NCBI GenBank assembly: GCA_035476635.1
Contig: DATILI010000256.1
Location: 1-25,551 of the forward strand
Origin: DATILI01 sp035476635
Lineage (GTDB): Bacteria; Pseudomonadota; Gammaproteobacteria; Burkholderiales; Burkholderiaceae_C
Direction: 5' to 3'
DNA: 25,551 nucleotides
A program made the position numbers and the translations under genes. This document shows positions 15,664 through 23,488 of this stretch, piece by piece. Under the pieces are notes generated by a model, which was given only the letters and a program-made list of their open reading frames with translations, ran no database searches and had not been told where the DNA came from. How positions within the stretch are numbered: position 1 is the stretch's first letter; the number at the start of each line of letters is the position of its first letter.

Positions 15664-16701
15664 ATGAGGCGAAATTTCTTGAAGTCCGCTGCCGCCGCCG
15701 GCATCGGCCTGGCCGGTACGAACGCAATCGCACAGGCCGCCAGCGGTCCGGCGGCCGGCCTGCGCGGCAATGCCAGCGACGTCTACGTGATGAACGTGAT
15801 GGTGTCCGGCGTGGAGTACTGGTTTCCGGTCTACGAAATGATGAAGCAGCTCGGCCGCACGCTGGGCGTTCGCACCCGCTACACCGGCACGCCCGAGTAC
15901 GACGTGAACAAGCAGCTGGCATCGTTCGAGCAGGAGCTGGCGCGCAAGCCCGCGGGCATCCTGCTGCACCCGATGAACCCCGATCCGTTCATCGAGCCGA
16001 TCAACCGCGCGGCGGCGATGGGCATCCCGGTCGTCACCTTCGCGGCCGACTCGCCGAACTCGAAGCGCACCTCCTTCATCACCTCGGACAACGACCGCGA
16101 GGGCACGCAGGCGGCCGACGCCATCGCCGCCTCGCTCAACGGCAAGGGCGAATACGCGGTGCTCGAGAACCCGGGCCAGGACAACCACGACCGCCGCATC
16201 GCCGCCTTCGTGAACCGCATGAAGACCAAGCACCCCGGCATGAAGCTGGTCGGCCGCGCCGCCAGCAACCAGGACCCGAACAAGGCCTACCAGGCGGTGC
16301 TGAGCCTCGCGCAGGCCAACCCGAACCTGGGCGCGCTGTTCATGCCCGAAGCCAACTCGGCGCTCGGTGCGGCGCAGGCCAAGGTCGAGACCAAGAAGAA
16401 CATCAAGGTGATGTGCTGCGACGTCAACGCCAAGATCCTCGACATGATCAAGTCGGGCGACGTGTTCGGCGCCATCAACCCGAACCAGGGCATGCAGGGC
16501 TACATGGGCATGATGATGCTGTTCCTGGCGAAGAACCCGACGCTCATCGACCCGATGAACGACGCCAAGCGCAACGGCACCAACCCGATGTCGGTGCCCT
16601 TCCTGGACAACGGCCTGGCCGTGGTCAGCAAGGCCAACGCCGACGACTTCTACTGGGACAAGTACCTCGCACGCCGCGGCACCAAGGGAATCGGCGAGTG
16701 A
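15664..16701 (+). CDS. Periplasmic sugar-binding protein of a ribose-type ABC importer (Tat signal)
   Basis: The product has 345 residues from the ATG at 15664, which has AGGAG upstream; an open extension upstream is not used. The N-terminus RRNFLKSAAAAGIGLAG is a twin-arginine signal, implying export as a folded protein. The mature part is a two-lobe periplasmic-binding (Peripla_BP_4/RbsB-like) fold with GILLHPMNPDPFIEPINRA, TFAADSP and ITSDNDREGTQAADAIA segments and a C-terminal INPNQGMQGYMG block. Family members bind ribose, xylose, other sugars, polyols or AI-2. It is the lead gene of the rightward operon and its stop overlaps the ATPase start (GTGA). The ligand is unknown and should define what the whole locus degrades. 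Confidence 0.92.
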   Translation: MRRNFLKSAAAAGIGLAGTNAIAQAASGPAAGLRGNASDVYVMNVMVSGVEYWFPVYEMMKQLGRTLGVRTRYTGTPEYDVNKQLASFEQELARKPAGILLHPMNPDPFIEPINRAAAMGIPVVTFAADSPNSKRTSFITSDNDREGTQAADAIAASLNGKGEYAVLENPGQDNHDRRIAAFVNRMKTKHPGMKLVGRAASNQDPNKAYQAVLSLAQANPNLGALFMPEANSALGAAQAKVETKKNIKVMCCDVNAKILDMIKSGDVFGAINPNQGMQGYMGMMMLFLAKNPTLIDPMNDAKRNGTNPMSVPFLDNGLAVVSKANADDFYWDKYLARRGTKGIGE

Positions 16702-18224
16702 GCACTGTGGGTCCTTCTTCATTGCTCGAACTGCGTGGCATCAGCAAGCGCTTCGGCGCTTCGCGTGCGCTCTCGGGCGTGGACTTCTCGCTGCATGCGG
16801 GCGAGATCCACGCCCTGTGCGGCGAGAACGGCGCGGGGAAGTCGACGTTGATGAACATCATCGACGGCATCCACCGCCCCGACGAGGGCGAGATCCTGCT
16901 GAACGGCCAGAAGGTCGCGATCGACGGCCCGGCGCACGCGATGCGCCTGGGCATCGGCCTGGTGCACCAGGAGATCGCGCTGTGCGCCGACGCGACCGTG
17001 GCCGAGAACATCTTCATGCCGGAAATCAACACCGGCAGGCAGGCGTGGATGAACTACGCCAGCTTCAACGAGCGCGCCGCCAAGGTGCTGCGCCGGCTGG
17101 GGCAGGACATAGCCCCCGGCGCGCTGGTGCGCGACCTGAGCATCTCCAGCCAGCAGCTGGTGGAGATCGCCAAGGCGCTCACGCTGGACTGCAAGGTGCT
17201 GATCCTCGACGAGCCCACGGCCGCGCTGACCGACAACGAGTCGGCGGCGCTGTTCCGCGTGCTGCACGACCTCAAGGCGCAGGGCATCGGCATCATCTAC
17301 ATCAGCCATCGCATGGCTGAAATCTTCACACACGGGGACCGCGTCACTGTGCTGCGCGACGGGCGCAACGTGCATTGCGGTCCGCTCGCGGGACTGACGC
17401 CGGACGAACTCGTGCGCCGCATGGTCGGGCGCGACCTCGGCAATTACTACCCGCCCAAGCGAGCCGTCTCCGAATCCTCCGGGCCCGTGCTCGAAGTGAC
17501 CGACATCGCCGATGGCGAGCGCGTGCACGGCGTTTCCTTCGCGCTCCAGCGCGGCGAAATCCTCGGCATCGCGGGCCTCATGGGCGCGGGCCGCAGCGAG
17601 CTTGCCGAGACCATCTGCGGCCTGCGCATCGCGAAGCGCGGCACCGTGCGCCTCGGCGGCAAGACGCTCGCGATCCGCAAGTACAGCGACGCGCTGAACG
17701 AAGGCATCGCCTACCTCAGCGAAGACCGCAAGGCAGCGGGCGTGTACCTCGACCTGCCCATCGCACAGAACATCTCGTCGATGGCGCTGCGGCGCGTGAG
17801 CTCCGGCTGGGGCCTGCTGCAGCGCTCGGCCGAACACCGCCTGGCACGCGAGCTCGGCGCCAAGCTCAATCTCAAGTCGGACGGCGTGGCCATCGAGGTG
17901 GCTAGCCTGTCGGGCGGCAACCAGCAGAAGGTGGCCATCGCCAAGCTGCTGGCCACCAACCCCAAGGTGCTGCTGATGGACGAGCCCACGCGCGGTGTCG
18001 ACGTGGGCGCCAAGTCCGAGATCCACCACATCCTGCGCGAGCTCGCGAACCAGGGTGTGGGCGTGATCGTGATCTCTTCGGAGCTGCCCGAGATCATCGG
18101 CCTGTGCGACCGCGCGCTGGTGATCCGCGACGGCCGGCTGGCCGGCGAATTGAATTCCAACGAAATGACGGAGGAAGCCCTGCTGCGGCTGGCCTCCGGA
18201 CTCTGCGAACAGGAGATGGCATGA
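16698..18224 (+). CDS. Sugar ABC importer ATP-binding protein with two nucleotide-binding domains
   Basis: The product has 508 residues, typical of RbsA/XylG/MglA proteins. The start is the GTG at 16698, overlapping the stop of the binding-protein gene. Domain 1 has the Walker A GENGAGKST (42-50), a degenerate signature SISSQQLVEIAKAL and Walker B VLILDEPTAALT. Domain 2 has a degenerate Walker A (GLMGAGRSE), a perfect signature LSGGNQQKVAIAK and Walker B VLLMDEPTRGVDVGAK. This asymmetry is normal in the family, where one site is weakened. It powers import through the permease encoded next, with which it shares ATGA. Confidence 0.95.
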   Translation: MSTVGPSSLLELRGISKRFGASRALSGVDFSLHAGEIHALCGENGAGKSTLMNIIDGIHRPDEGEILLNGQKVAIDGPAHAMRLGIGLVHQEIALCADATVAENIFMPEINTGRQAWMNYASFNERAAKVLRRLGQDIAPGALVRDLSISSQQLVEIAKALTLDCKVLILDEPTAALTDNESAALFRVLHDLKAQGIGIIYISHRMAEIFTHGDRVTVLRDGRNVHCGPLAGLTPDELVRRMVGRDLGNYYPPKRAVSESSGPVLEVTDIADGERVHGVSFALQRGEILGIAGLMGAGRSELAETICGLRIAKRGTVRLGGKTLAIRKYSDALNEGIAYLSEDRKAAGVYLDLPIAQNISSMALRRVSSGWGLLQRSAEHRLARELGAKLNLKSDGVAIEVASLSGGNQQKVAIAKLLATNPKVLLMDEPTRGVDVGAKSEIHHILRELANQGVGVIVISSELPEIIGLCDRALVIRDGRLAGELNSNEMTEEALLRLASGLCEQEMA

Positions 18225-19237
18225 ACTACCCGGCACAACTCGATGCGGGCCTTCCACCACGGCAATCCGGCGGCGGGCCCGTGAAGCCGGCCAACAAGCT
18301 CACGAGCATGCGCGAAGCAGGGTTGCTTCTGATCATCGCGGTGCTGTGCGTGGCGATGAGCTTCGCATCGCCCTACTTCCTCACCTGGGACAACGTGCGC
18401 GCGATGCTGTTGTCCTTTTCCATCGAAGGCATCGTGGTGGTCGGCATGACGATCCTGCTGATCGTCGGCGGCATCGACCTCTCGGTCGGCTCGGTGGTGT
18501 GCTTCGCGATGGTGGTGACGGGCAAGCTCTTTCTCATGGGCGTCGACCCCTGGCTCGCGAGCCTCGTGGCCATCGGCGCGAGCGGGCTGATCGGCGCCAT
18601 GATCGGCGGCTGCGTCACGCGCATCGGGCTCAATCACTTCATCGCCTCGCTGGCCTTCATGGTGATCGTGCGCGGGCTGTGCCTCGCGCTCACGCAGGGC
18701 ACGCCGCAGTCGCTGTTCTCGCTGCCGGCCGAATTCAAGTTCATCGGGCAGGGCACGCTCTTCGGCATTCCGGCAGTGATCCTGATCTTCGTGGCGATCG
18801 TGGTGGTGAGCGACTTCGTGCTGCGCCGCTCGACGCTGCTGCGCCGCGTGTTCTACACCGGGAGCAACGAGAAGGCTGCGCTGTACTCGGGCATCCGCGT
18901 GGGCCGCGTGAAGTTCTGGGTCACGGTGCTGTGCTCGGCCTCCGCGGGCCTGGCCGGCGTGATCTACACGGCCCGCTTCGGCGCCGCCACGCCGACCTTC
19001 GGCATGGGCATGGAACTCAACGTGATCGCTGCCGCTGTGATCGGCGGCGCCAGCCTCAAGGGCGGCTCGGGCACGGTGCTGGGCGCGGTGCTCGGCCTGG
19101 CCCTGCTCTCGGTGGTGACCAGCTCGCTGATCCTGCTCGACGTGTCGCCTTACTGGCAGGACGTGATCAAGGGCCTGATCCTGCTCGCGGCCGTGACCAT
19201 CGACCACCTTTTGAACACGAGGAAGACAATTCGATGA
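18221..19237 (+). CDS. Sugar ABC importer permease (RbsC/BPD_transp_2 type)
   Basis: The product has 338 residues from the ATG at 18221 (AGGAG upstream), overlapping the ATPase stop. There are about eight to ten membrane helices. The hallmark of ribose-type permeases, VGMTILLIVGGIDLSVGSV, is present near residues 72-90, and the coupling region NEKAALYSGIRVGRVKFWV is near 220. A hydrophilic N-terminal tail of about 28 residues precedes the first helix. It forms the inner-membrane channel for the substrate delivered by the binding protein. The stop overlaps the aldo/keto reductase start by 4 nt, tying import and metabolism in one transcript. Confidence 0.94.
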   Translation: MNYPAQLDAGLPPRQSGGGPVKPANKLTSMREAGLLLIIAVLCVAMSFASPYFLTWDNVRAMLLSFSIEGIVVVGMTILLIVGGIDLSVGSVVCFAMVVTGKLFLMGVDPWLASLVAIGASGLIGAMIGGCVTRIGLNHFIASLAFMVIVRGLCLALTQGTPQSLFSLPAEFKFIGQGTLFGIPAVILIFVAIVVVSDFVLRRSTLLRRVFYTGSNEKAALYSGIRVGRVKFWVTVLCSASAGLAGVIYTARFGAATPTFGMGMELNVIAAAVIGGASLKGGSGTVLGAVLGLALLSVVTSSLILLDVSPYWQDVIKGLILLAAVTIDHLLNTRKTIR

Positions 19238-20214
19238 AGACGACAAAACTGGGCGCCTCCGGCATCCAATGCACGGTGATCGGCCTGGGCACCTGGGCCA
19301 TGGGCGGCTGGATGTGGGGCGGCGGCGACAACGCGGCCGCGGTCATGGCCATTCAAGCCTCGCTGGACGCCGGCGTCAACCTGATCGATACGGCGCCCGC
19401 CTACGGCCTGGGCCGCTCGGAGGAGTTGGTGGGCACCGCTCTGAAGGGGCGGCGCCAGCAAGCCATCATCGCCACCAAATGCGGCCTGGTCTGGCACACG
19501 CGCCAGGGCAAGCACTTCTTCGACGAAGACGGCCATCCGGTGCACCGCTACCTCGGCCGCGCATCGATCTTCCATGAAGTGGAGCAGAGCCTGCAAAGAC
19601 TGCAGACCGACTACATCGATTTGTGCATCACGCACTGGCAGGACGAGACCACGCCGGTGGCGGAGACCATGGGCGCCCTGCTGGACCTCAAGTCCCAGGG
19701 AAAAATCCGCGCCATCGGTGTCAGCAACGTCAGTCCCGAAACGCTGGCCGAGTACCTGCGTCACGGGCCGGTCGACGCCATCGAGGAGCGCTACAGCCTG
19801 ATCGACCGCGAGATCGAATCGGCCCTGGTGCCGCTGTGCGTCACCCATGGGGTCGCGGTGCTGGGCTATTCCTCGCTGGCCCTGGGCCTGCTCGCCGGCC
19901 CCATAGACGCCGAACGCCAGTTCACCGGCGACGACCAGCGCGCCACCAACCCGCGCTTCAGCATGGCCAACCGCGTCAAGCTCAAGGCCTTCTTCAGCGC
20001 GCTGGAGCCGCTGCGCCAGCGCCTGGGCTGCTCGTTCTCGCAACTCATGGTCGCCTGGGCGATTGCGCACGGCAATGTCTCGGTGGCGTTGTGCGGCGCA
20101 CGTACGCCGCAGCAGGCCATCCAGAACGCCGGGGCCGATGCGGTCGAACTTGACGAAGACGGCCTGCGCCGCATCGACGACCTGGCCGCGCTGCACCTGC
20201 GCGCACTGGCCTGA
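19234..20214 (+). CDS. Aldo/keto reductase
   Basis: The product has 326 residues. The ATG at 19234 follows GAGGAA and overlaps the permease stop. The catalytic tetrad of the AKR family is visible: D52 and Y57 (NLIDTAPAYG), K82 (IIATKCG) and H134 (DLCITHWQD). ATP-independent NADPH-linked reduction of an aldehyde or ketone, or the reverse, is expected in the cytoplasm. It resembles the Tas/YghZ-like AKR groups common in sugar loci. Within this operon it could reduce the imported aldose to an alditol before the kinase, or act on the aldehyde left by the aldolase. The sequence does not decide between these. Confidence 0.9.
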   Translation: MKTTKLGASGIQCTVIGLGTWAMGGWMWGGGDNAAAVMAIQASLDAGVNLIDTAPAYGLGRSEELVGTALKGRRQQAIIATKCGLVWHTRQGKHFFDEDGHPVHRYLGRASIFHEVEQSLQRLQTDYIDLCITHWQDETTPVAETMGALLDLKSQGKIRAIGVSNVSPETLAEYLRHGPVDAIEERYSLIDREIESALVPLCVTHGVAVLGYSSLALGLLAGPIDAERQFTGDDQRATNPRFSMANRVKLKAFFSALEPLRQRLGCSFSQLMVAWAIAHGNVSVALCGARTPQQAIQNAGADAVELDEDGLRRIDDLAALHLRALA

Positions 20215-20252
20215 CGTCCATCACATTTTTCTTGAATCAAGGAGCCTTTTGT

Positions 20253-21128
20253 ATGTGGAAAGAAAAACAGGCACGGCTGAACCGGCTGCTGACGGCGGGT
20301 CGCTGCCTCGACATCGCGGTGGACCACGGTGTGTGCAACGAGCCGACATTCCTGAATGGCCTGGAAGACATGCCCCAGGTCATGGACCGGCTCGTGGCGG
20401 CGGCGCCCGATGCCATTCAGCTCAACTATGGGCAGGCAGACCTGTTGCAGCAGCGCCCTGGCCGCCACAAGCCGGCCCTGGTGATGCGCCTGGATATGGG
20501 CAACCCGTACAACGCCACCAAGCACCGCGCGATGTGGGCCGTGCTGCAGAACGAGACCGACCCGGTGTTGCCAGCGATTCAGTTGGATGCGGCCTGCGTC
20601 GTGGTCAACCTGTTCATGCTGCCCGACGAGCCCGACCTGTTCCGCCAGTGCGTGCAGAACATTGCGCGCGTGCGCGCCGACTGCGATCGCTATGGCATGC
20701 CCTTGATGATCGAGCCGCTGGTCATGCGCGCCCACAGCGAGCAGGGCGGCTACATGGTGGACGGTGACACCGGGAAGATCGTCACCCTGGTGCGCCTGGC
20801 GCGCGAGATGGGCGCCGACATCGTCAAGGCCGACCCGACCACAGCGCCCACCGACTTCCACCGCGTGGTGCAGGCCGCGCGTTGCCCGGTGCTGGTGCGC
20901 GGCGGCGGGCGCGAAGAGCTGCGCCAGGTGTTCGCACGCTCGCGCGTGCTGCTGGACGAGGGCGCCGTGGGCATGGTCTATGGGCGCAACGTCTACCAGC
21001 ATGCCAATCCATCGGCCGTGGTCCGCGCATTGATGGCCATGATCCATCAGGGCGCGAGCGCCGAAGCGGCATGGCAGATCTATTCGTCCGCTGGCACCAG
21101 CCAGGGCGCAGATCCGTCGCGCGCCTGA
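20253..21128 (+). CDS. Class I aldolase of the DhnA/FbaB/LsrF type
   Basis: The product has 291 residues. The ATG at 20253 is preceded by AAGGAG; a TTG 21 nt upstream is an unlikely alternative. The N-terminal DIAVDHG (20-26) and the Lys in ADIVKADPTT (K192) fit the TIM-barrel class I aldolase family, in which this Lys forms the Schiff base. The C-terminal phosphate-binding region has VRGGGREE and GAVGMVYGRNVYQ, as in LsrF and archaeal fructose-bisphosphate aldolase. Family members cleave or join phosphorylated ketoses. As the last gene of the operon it probably cleaves the ketose phosphate made by the kinase and the GlpD-like enzyme, giving dihydroxyacetone phosphate and an aldehyde. This step is inferred. 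Confidence 0.82.
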   Translation: MWKEKQARLNRLLTAGRCLDIAVDHGVCNEPTFLNGLEDMPQVMDRLVAAAPDAIQLNYGQADLLQQRPGRHKPALVMRLDMGNPYNATKHRAMWAVLQNETDPVLPAIQLDAACVVVNLFMLPDEPDLFRQCVQNIARVRADCDRYGMPLMIEPLVMRAHSEQGGYMVDGDTGKIVTLVRLAREMGADIVKADPTTAPTDFHRVVQAARCPVLVRGGGREELRQVFARSRVLLDEGAVGMVYGRNVYQHANPSAVVRALMAMIHQGASAEAAWQIYSSAGTSQGADPSRA

Positions 21129-21160
21129 GCGCGTGACTCACTGACACGTGCGGTCGCTGC

Positions 21161-21180
21161 GCGGGGGGCAGTGCCCCCGC
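21161..21180. terminator. Hairpin between convergent genes
   Basis: GCGGGGG and CCCCCGC pair around a 6-nt loop, giving a very stable 7-bp GC stem in the 55-nt gap between the convergent aldolase and ahpD genes. No T-run follows on either strand, so it may act as a weak or bidirectional terminator or as a 3' end-stabilising structure. Confidence 0.5.
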
Positions 21181-21183
21181 TAG

Positions 21184-21696
21184 CTACTGCGCCGCCAGCA
21201 CTTGCGATGCGGCGTTGACCACTGCCGCGATCCGCCCCACGTCACGCAGTTGTTGCGTGGTCATGCCTTCGGCCTTGAGCAGCTCGTAGTGGCTCTTGAT
21301 GCAGAAATGGCACTTGCCGATGATGCTGGCAGCCAGCGCATAGGTCTCGAACTTGAGCTTGCTCACACCGCCGTGCGAGGCGTAGGCGTTCATGCGCAGT
21401 TCGGGGCGCTGTGTCTTCAGGTCTTCATCGGCGGCCATGTCGACGAACGGATACCAGACGTTGTTCATGCCCATCAGCGCCGCGGCGGTGAGCGCGGCGT
21501 TGCGTTCGGCTTGCGGTGCGGCGGCGCTGAAGGCATCGATCAGCGGCTTGCTGCGTGCCGCGAAGGCGGCGGCCAAGGCCACGCCCAGTGCGTCCTCAGG
21601 CGCCAGCGACGAACGGCTGACGACCGCGTCCAGGTTCAGTCGGATGTCCTTGGCGTAGTCGGGAATCTGGTCCTTCAAGGTTTGCAGAAAGTCCAT
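21184..21696 (-). CDS. ahpD: Alkyl hydroperoxide reductase AhpD (carboxymuconolactone decarboxylase fold)
   Basis: The product has 170 residues from the ATG at 21694-21696 (GGAGG upstream); the 15-codon extension lacks support. The active-site CxxC is C129-C132 in GKCHFCIKSHYE, with E117 twelve residues before and H136 after, matching the E...CxxC...H proton relay of M. tuberculosis AhpD. The His normally between the cysteines at the third position is Phe here, with His at the second position. AhpD reduces the disulfide of AhpC, drawing electrons from the lipoamide-dependent system in mycobacteria. It lies 101 nt after ahpC with a terminator in between, so its expression may be lower or separately driven. 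Confidence 0.92.
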   Translation of the reverse strand: MDFLQTLKDQIPDYAKDIRLNLDAVVSRSSLAPEDALGVALAAAFAARSKPLIDAFSAAAPQAERNAALTAAALMGMNNVWYPFVDMAADEDLKTQRPELRMNAYASHGGVSKLKFETYALAASIIGKCHFCIKSHYELLKAEGMTTQQLRDVGRIAAVVNAASQVLAAQ

Positions 21697-21727
21697 GAAT
21701 GAAATCCTCCAGAGAAAAATGCGGACG

Positions 21728-21764
21728 AAAAAATGCCTCACGCCCGCATCTGCGTGCGTGAGGC
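21728..21764 (-). terminator. Rho-independent terminator after ahpC
   Basis: On the minus strand a 9-bp perfect stem (GCCTCACGC at 21756-21764 in reverse, pairing with 21735-21743) with a 12-nt loop is followed by ATTTTTTC (T-run over 21728-21733). This is a textbook intrinsic terminator placed between ahpC and ahpD, so it should cut or attenuate the ahpC transcript. Confidence 0.85.
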
Positions 21765-21797
21765 GTTGTCAGGAAATCAATCCTGGGTGCGCGCTGC

Positions 21798-22346
21798 TTA
21801 GAGCGTCGCGCCGCCGGCCTGGCGGTTGCAAGGGCAGAGCTCGTCGGTCTGCAGGCCGTCCAGGATGCGCAGCACTTCTTCAGGGTTACGGCCCACGTTG
21901 AGGTTGTTCACGCTGACGTGCTGGATGGTGTTGTCGGGGTCGACGATGAAGGTCGCACGCAGGGCCACGCCTTCGTTTTTGTCGCGCACGCCGAGCTGGT
22001 CGACCAGCGAGCCCTTGGAGTCGCCGAAGCTGTAGTGGCCCAGCTTGCTCAGGTCCTTGTGGTCCCGGCGCCAGCCCAGTTTGCTGAATTCGTTGTCGGT
22101 GCTGCCGCCCATCAGGACCGCATCGCGCTCGGCGAATTGCTTGGCCAGCTTGTCGAAGCCGACGATTTCGGTCGGGCAGACGAAGGTGAAGTCCTTGGGC
22201 CAGAAGTAGATGACCTTCCACTTGCCGGGGAAGCTCTTTTCCGTGATTTCTTCAAAAGCGGACTGGCCGTTTTCTTCGTGGTTGTTGAAGCCGGGCTTGA
22301 CGCCGGTGACGCTGAAGGCTTCGACTTTGTCGCCGATGGTTTTCAT
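21798..22346 (-). CDS. ahpC: Peroxiredoxin AhpC (alkyl hydroperoxide reductase, three-cysteine type)
   Basis: The product has 182 residues. The start ATG has AAGGAG upstream. The peroxidatic cysteine is C57 in DFTFVCPTEI, and the C-terminal DELCPCNR carries C171 and C173. This three-Cys layout (compare C61, C174, C176) is that of M. tuberculosis AhpC, whose reductant is AhpD rather than AhpF; ahpD indeed follows. The enzyme reduces H2O2, organic peroxides and peroxynitrite in the cytoplasm. The 166-nt upstream gap to ppsR contains a Fur-like sequence, but no clear OxyR site was recognised by eye. Confidence 0.96.
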   Translation of the reverse strand: MKTIGDKVEAFSVTGVKPGFNNHEENGQSAFEEITEKSFPGKWKVIYFWPKDFTFVCPTEIVGFDKLAKQFAERDAVLMGGSTDNEFSKLGWRRDHKDLSKLGHYSFGDSKGSLVDQLGVRDKNEGVALRATFIVDPDNTIQHVSVNNLNVGRNPEEVLRILDGLQTDELCPCNRQAGGATL

Positions 22347-22484
22347 AGGGGTACTCCTTGATTCATGGAAAGCGCTGCTAACTGCGAAATGCTTTGGCTA
22401 ACGTGGCAAGGAGTTTAGGCTGGGAAAGGCTATTAAAAGGATCGAGCTGATTGATTTTGGCTTTCAGCACGATAGGCGTACACA

Positions 22485-22503
22485 AATAGGAATCATTCTC
22501 GTA
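22485..22503. promoter_or_regulatory. Weaker Fur-box-like sequence upstream of ahpC
   Basis: AGGAATCATTCTC at 22488-22500 differs at two positions from the perfect GAGAATnATTCTC core at 11439-11451. It lies about 140 nt upstream of ahpC and just past the ppsR stop. The rest of the 22347-22512 gap shows no other feature I can support. It could link peroxide defence to iron status, or be a chance match. Confidence 0.4.
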
Positions 22504-22512
22504 TATGAGCAG

Positions 22513-23334
22513 TCAATACGTCAGCCGCTCCGGCCGGATTTCCTGCAGGATGGTGGTGGCGATTTCCTCGATCGATTTGGTGGTAGTGGAAAGCCAGCGT
22601 ATGCCGGCGCGCCGCATCATGGCCTCGGCCTCGCTGACTTCCATGCGGCAGTTCTCCAGGCTGGCGTAGCGCGAATTCGGCCGGCGTTCGTTGCGGATTT
22701 CGCTCAGGCGCTCAGGCTGGATGGTCAGGCCGAAGATCTTTTTGCGGTGCGCCGAGAGCGCCGGCGGCAATTGCTGGCGCTCGAAGTCCTCCGGGATCAG
22801 GGGATAGTTCGAGGCCTTGAGCCCGTGCTGCATGGCCAGGTACAGCGAGGTGGGTGTCTTGCCGCTGCGGCTCACGCCGACCAGGATCACGTCGGACTGC
22901 TCCAGGTCGCGGTTGGACTGGCCGTCGTCGTGCGCCAGGCTGAAGTTGATGGCTTCGATGCGGTCGTGGTATTCCTTGCTCTTGCTGACGTCGCTGAAGC
23001 GGCCCACGCGATGGTGCGACTTGATGCCCAGCTCCTGCTCCAGCGGGTGCACGAAGGTGCCGAACATGTCCAGCAGCATGCCTTTGCAGCCGTCCTGGAT
23101 GACCTTGAGCACCTCCATATTGACCAGCGTGGTGAAGACAATGGGCTTTTCGCCTTCGATCTCGGCCGTATGGTTGATCTGCCGCACTGCCTGGTGCGCC
23201 TTGTCAGCCGTATCGATGAAGGGCAGGCGAATGTGGCGTGGCTTCAGTTCGAACTGGGCCAGGATGGCGTTGCCGAAGGTTTCGGCCGTGATGCCGGTGC
23301 CGTCTGAGATGAAGAAAACCGTACGACTGTGCAT
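22513..23334 (-). CDS. ppsR: PEP synthase regulatory protein (DUF299 bifunctional kinase/pyrophosphorylase)
   Basis: The product has 273 residues, the usual family length. The N-terminus has the family hallmark FFISDGTGITAET (7-19). A P-loop GVSRSGKT lies at 153-160 followed by PTSLYLA, and GLTIQPERLSEIRNERRP is also conserved. The enzyme inactivates PEP synthase by ADP-dependent phosphorylation of an active-site Thr and reactivates it by phosphate-dependent dephosphorylation, in the cytoplasm. It is divergent from ppsA with a 192-nt shared control region, the common arrangement in betaproteobacteria. Confidence 0.95.
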   Translation of the reverse strand: MHSRTVFFISDGTGITAETFGNAILAQFELKPRHIRLPFIDTADKAHQAVRQINHTAEIEGEKPIVFTTLVNMEVLKVIQDGCKGMLLDMFGTFVHPLEQELGIKSHHRVGRFSDVSKSKEYHDRIEAINFSLAHDDGQSNRDLEQSDVILVGVSRSGKTPTSLYLAMQHGLKASNYPLIPEDFERQQLPPALSAHRKKIFGLTIQPERLSEIRNERRPNSRYASLENCRMEVSEAEAMMRRAGIRWLSTTTKSIEEIATTILQEIRPERLTY

Positions 23335-23380
23335 GAGTGGATTCCAAAAGTTCGAAGACCGGACGATGGTCCGAGCCGCC

Positions 23381-23386
23381 TACAAT
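23381..23386 (+). promoter_or_regulatory. Possible -10 element of ppsA
   Basis: TACAAT matches 5 of 6 positions of the -10 consensus and would give a leader of about 135 nt before the ppsA ATG. No good -35 is visible at the correct spacing; a small dyad (CGGAC-GATG-GTCCG, 23360-23373) lies there instead and could be an activator site. Confidence 0.35.
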
Positions 23387-23473
23387 GGCGCCAATTATCT
23401 GAATTCTTCCATGCGCCAACCCGACCGACTAAAACAAATCCAAAGTCGCACCGCGTGCATGAGCGTAGCTTGC

Positions 23474-23488
23474 CCTGGCGGGGCCAGG
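23474..23488 (+). other. Hairpin in the ppsA leader
   Basis: CCTGGC and GCCAGG form a 6-bp stem with a GGG loop, 38 nt before the ppsA start, in the predicted 5' untranslated region. It lacks a T-run, so it is not a terminator; it may influence mRNA stability or translation. Confidence 0.3.

Noticed and set aside
22440..22512. OxyR site upstream of ahpC
   Set aside because: Scattered ATAG/CTAT-like tetramers are present, but their spacing does not fit the OxyR pattern.
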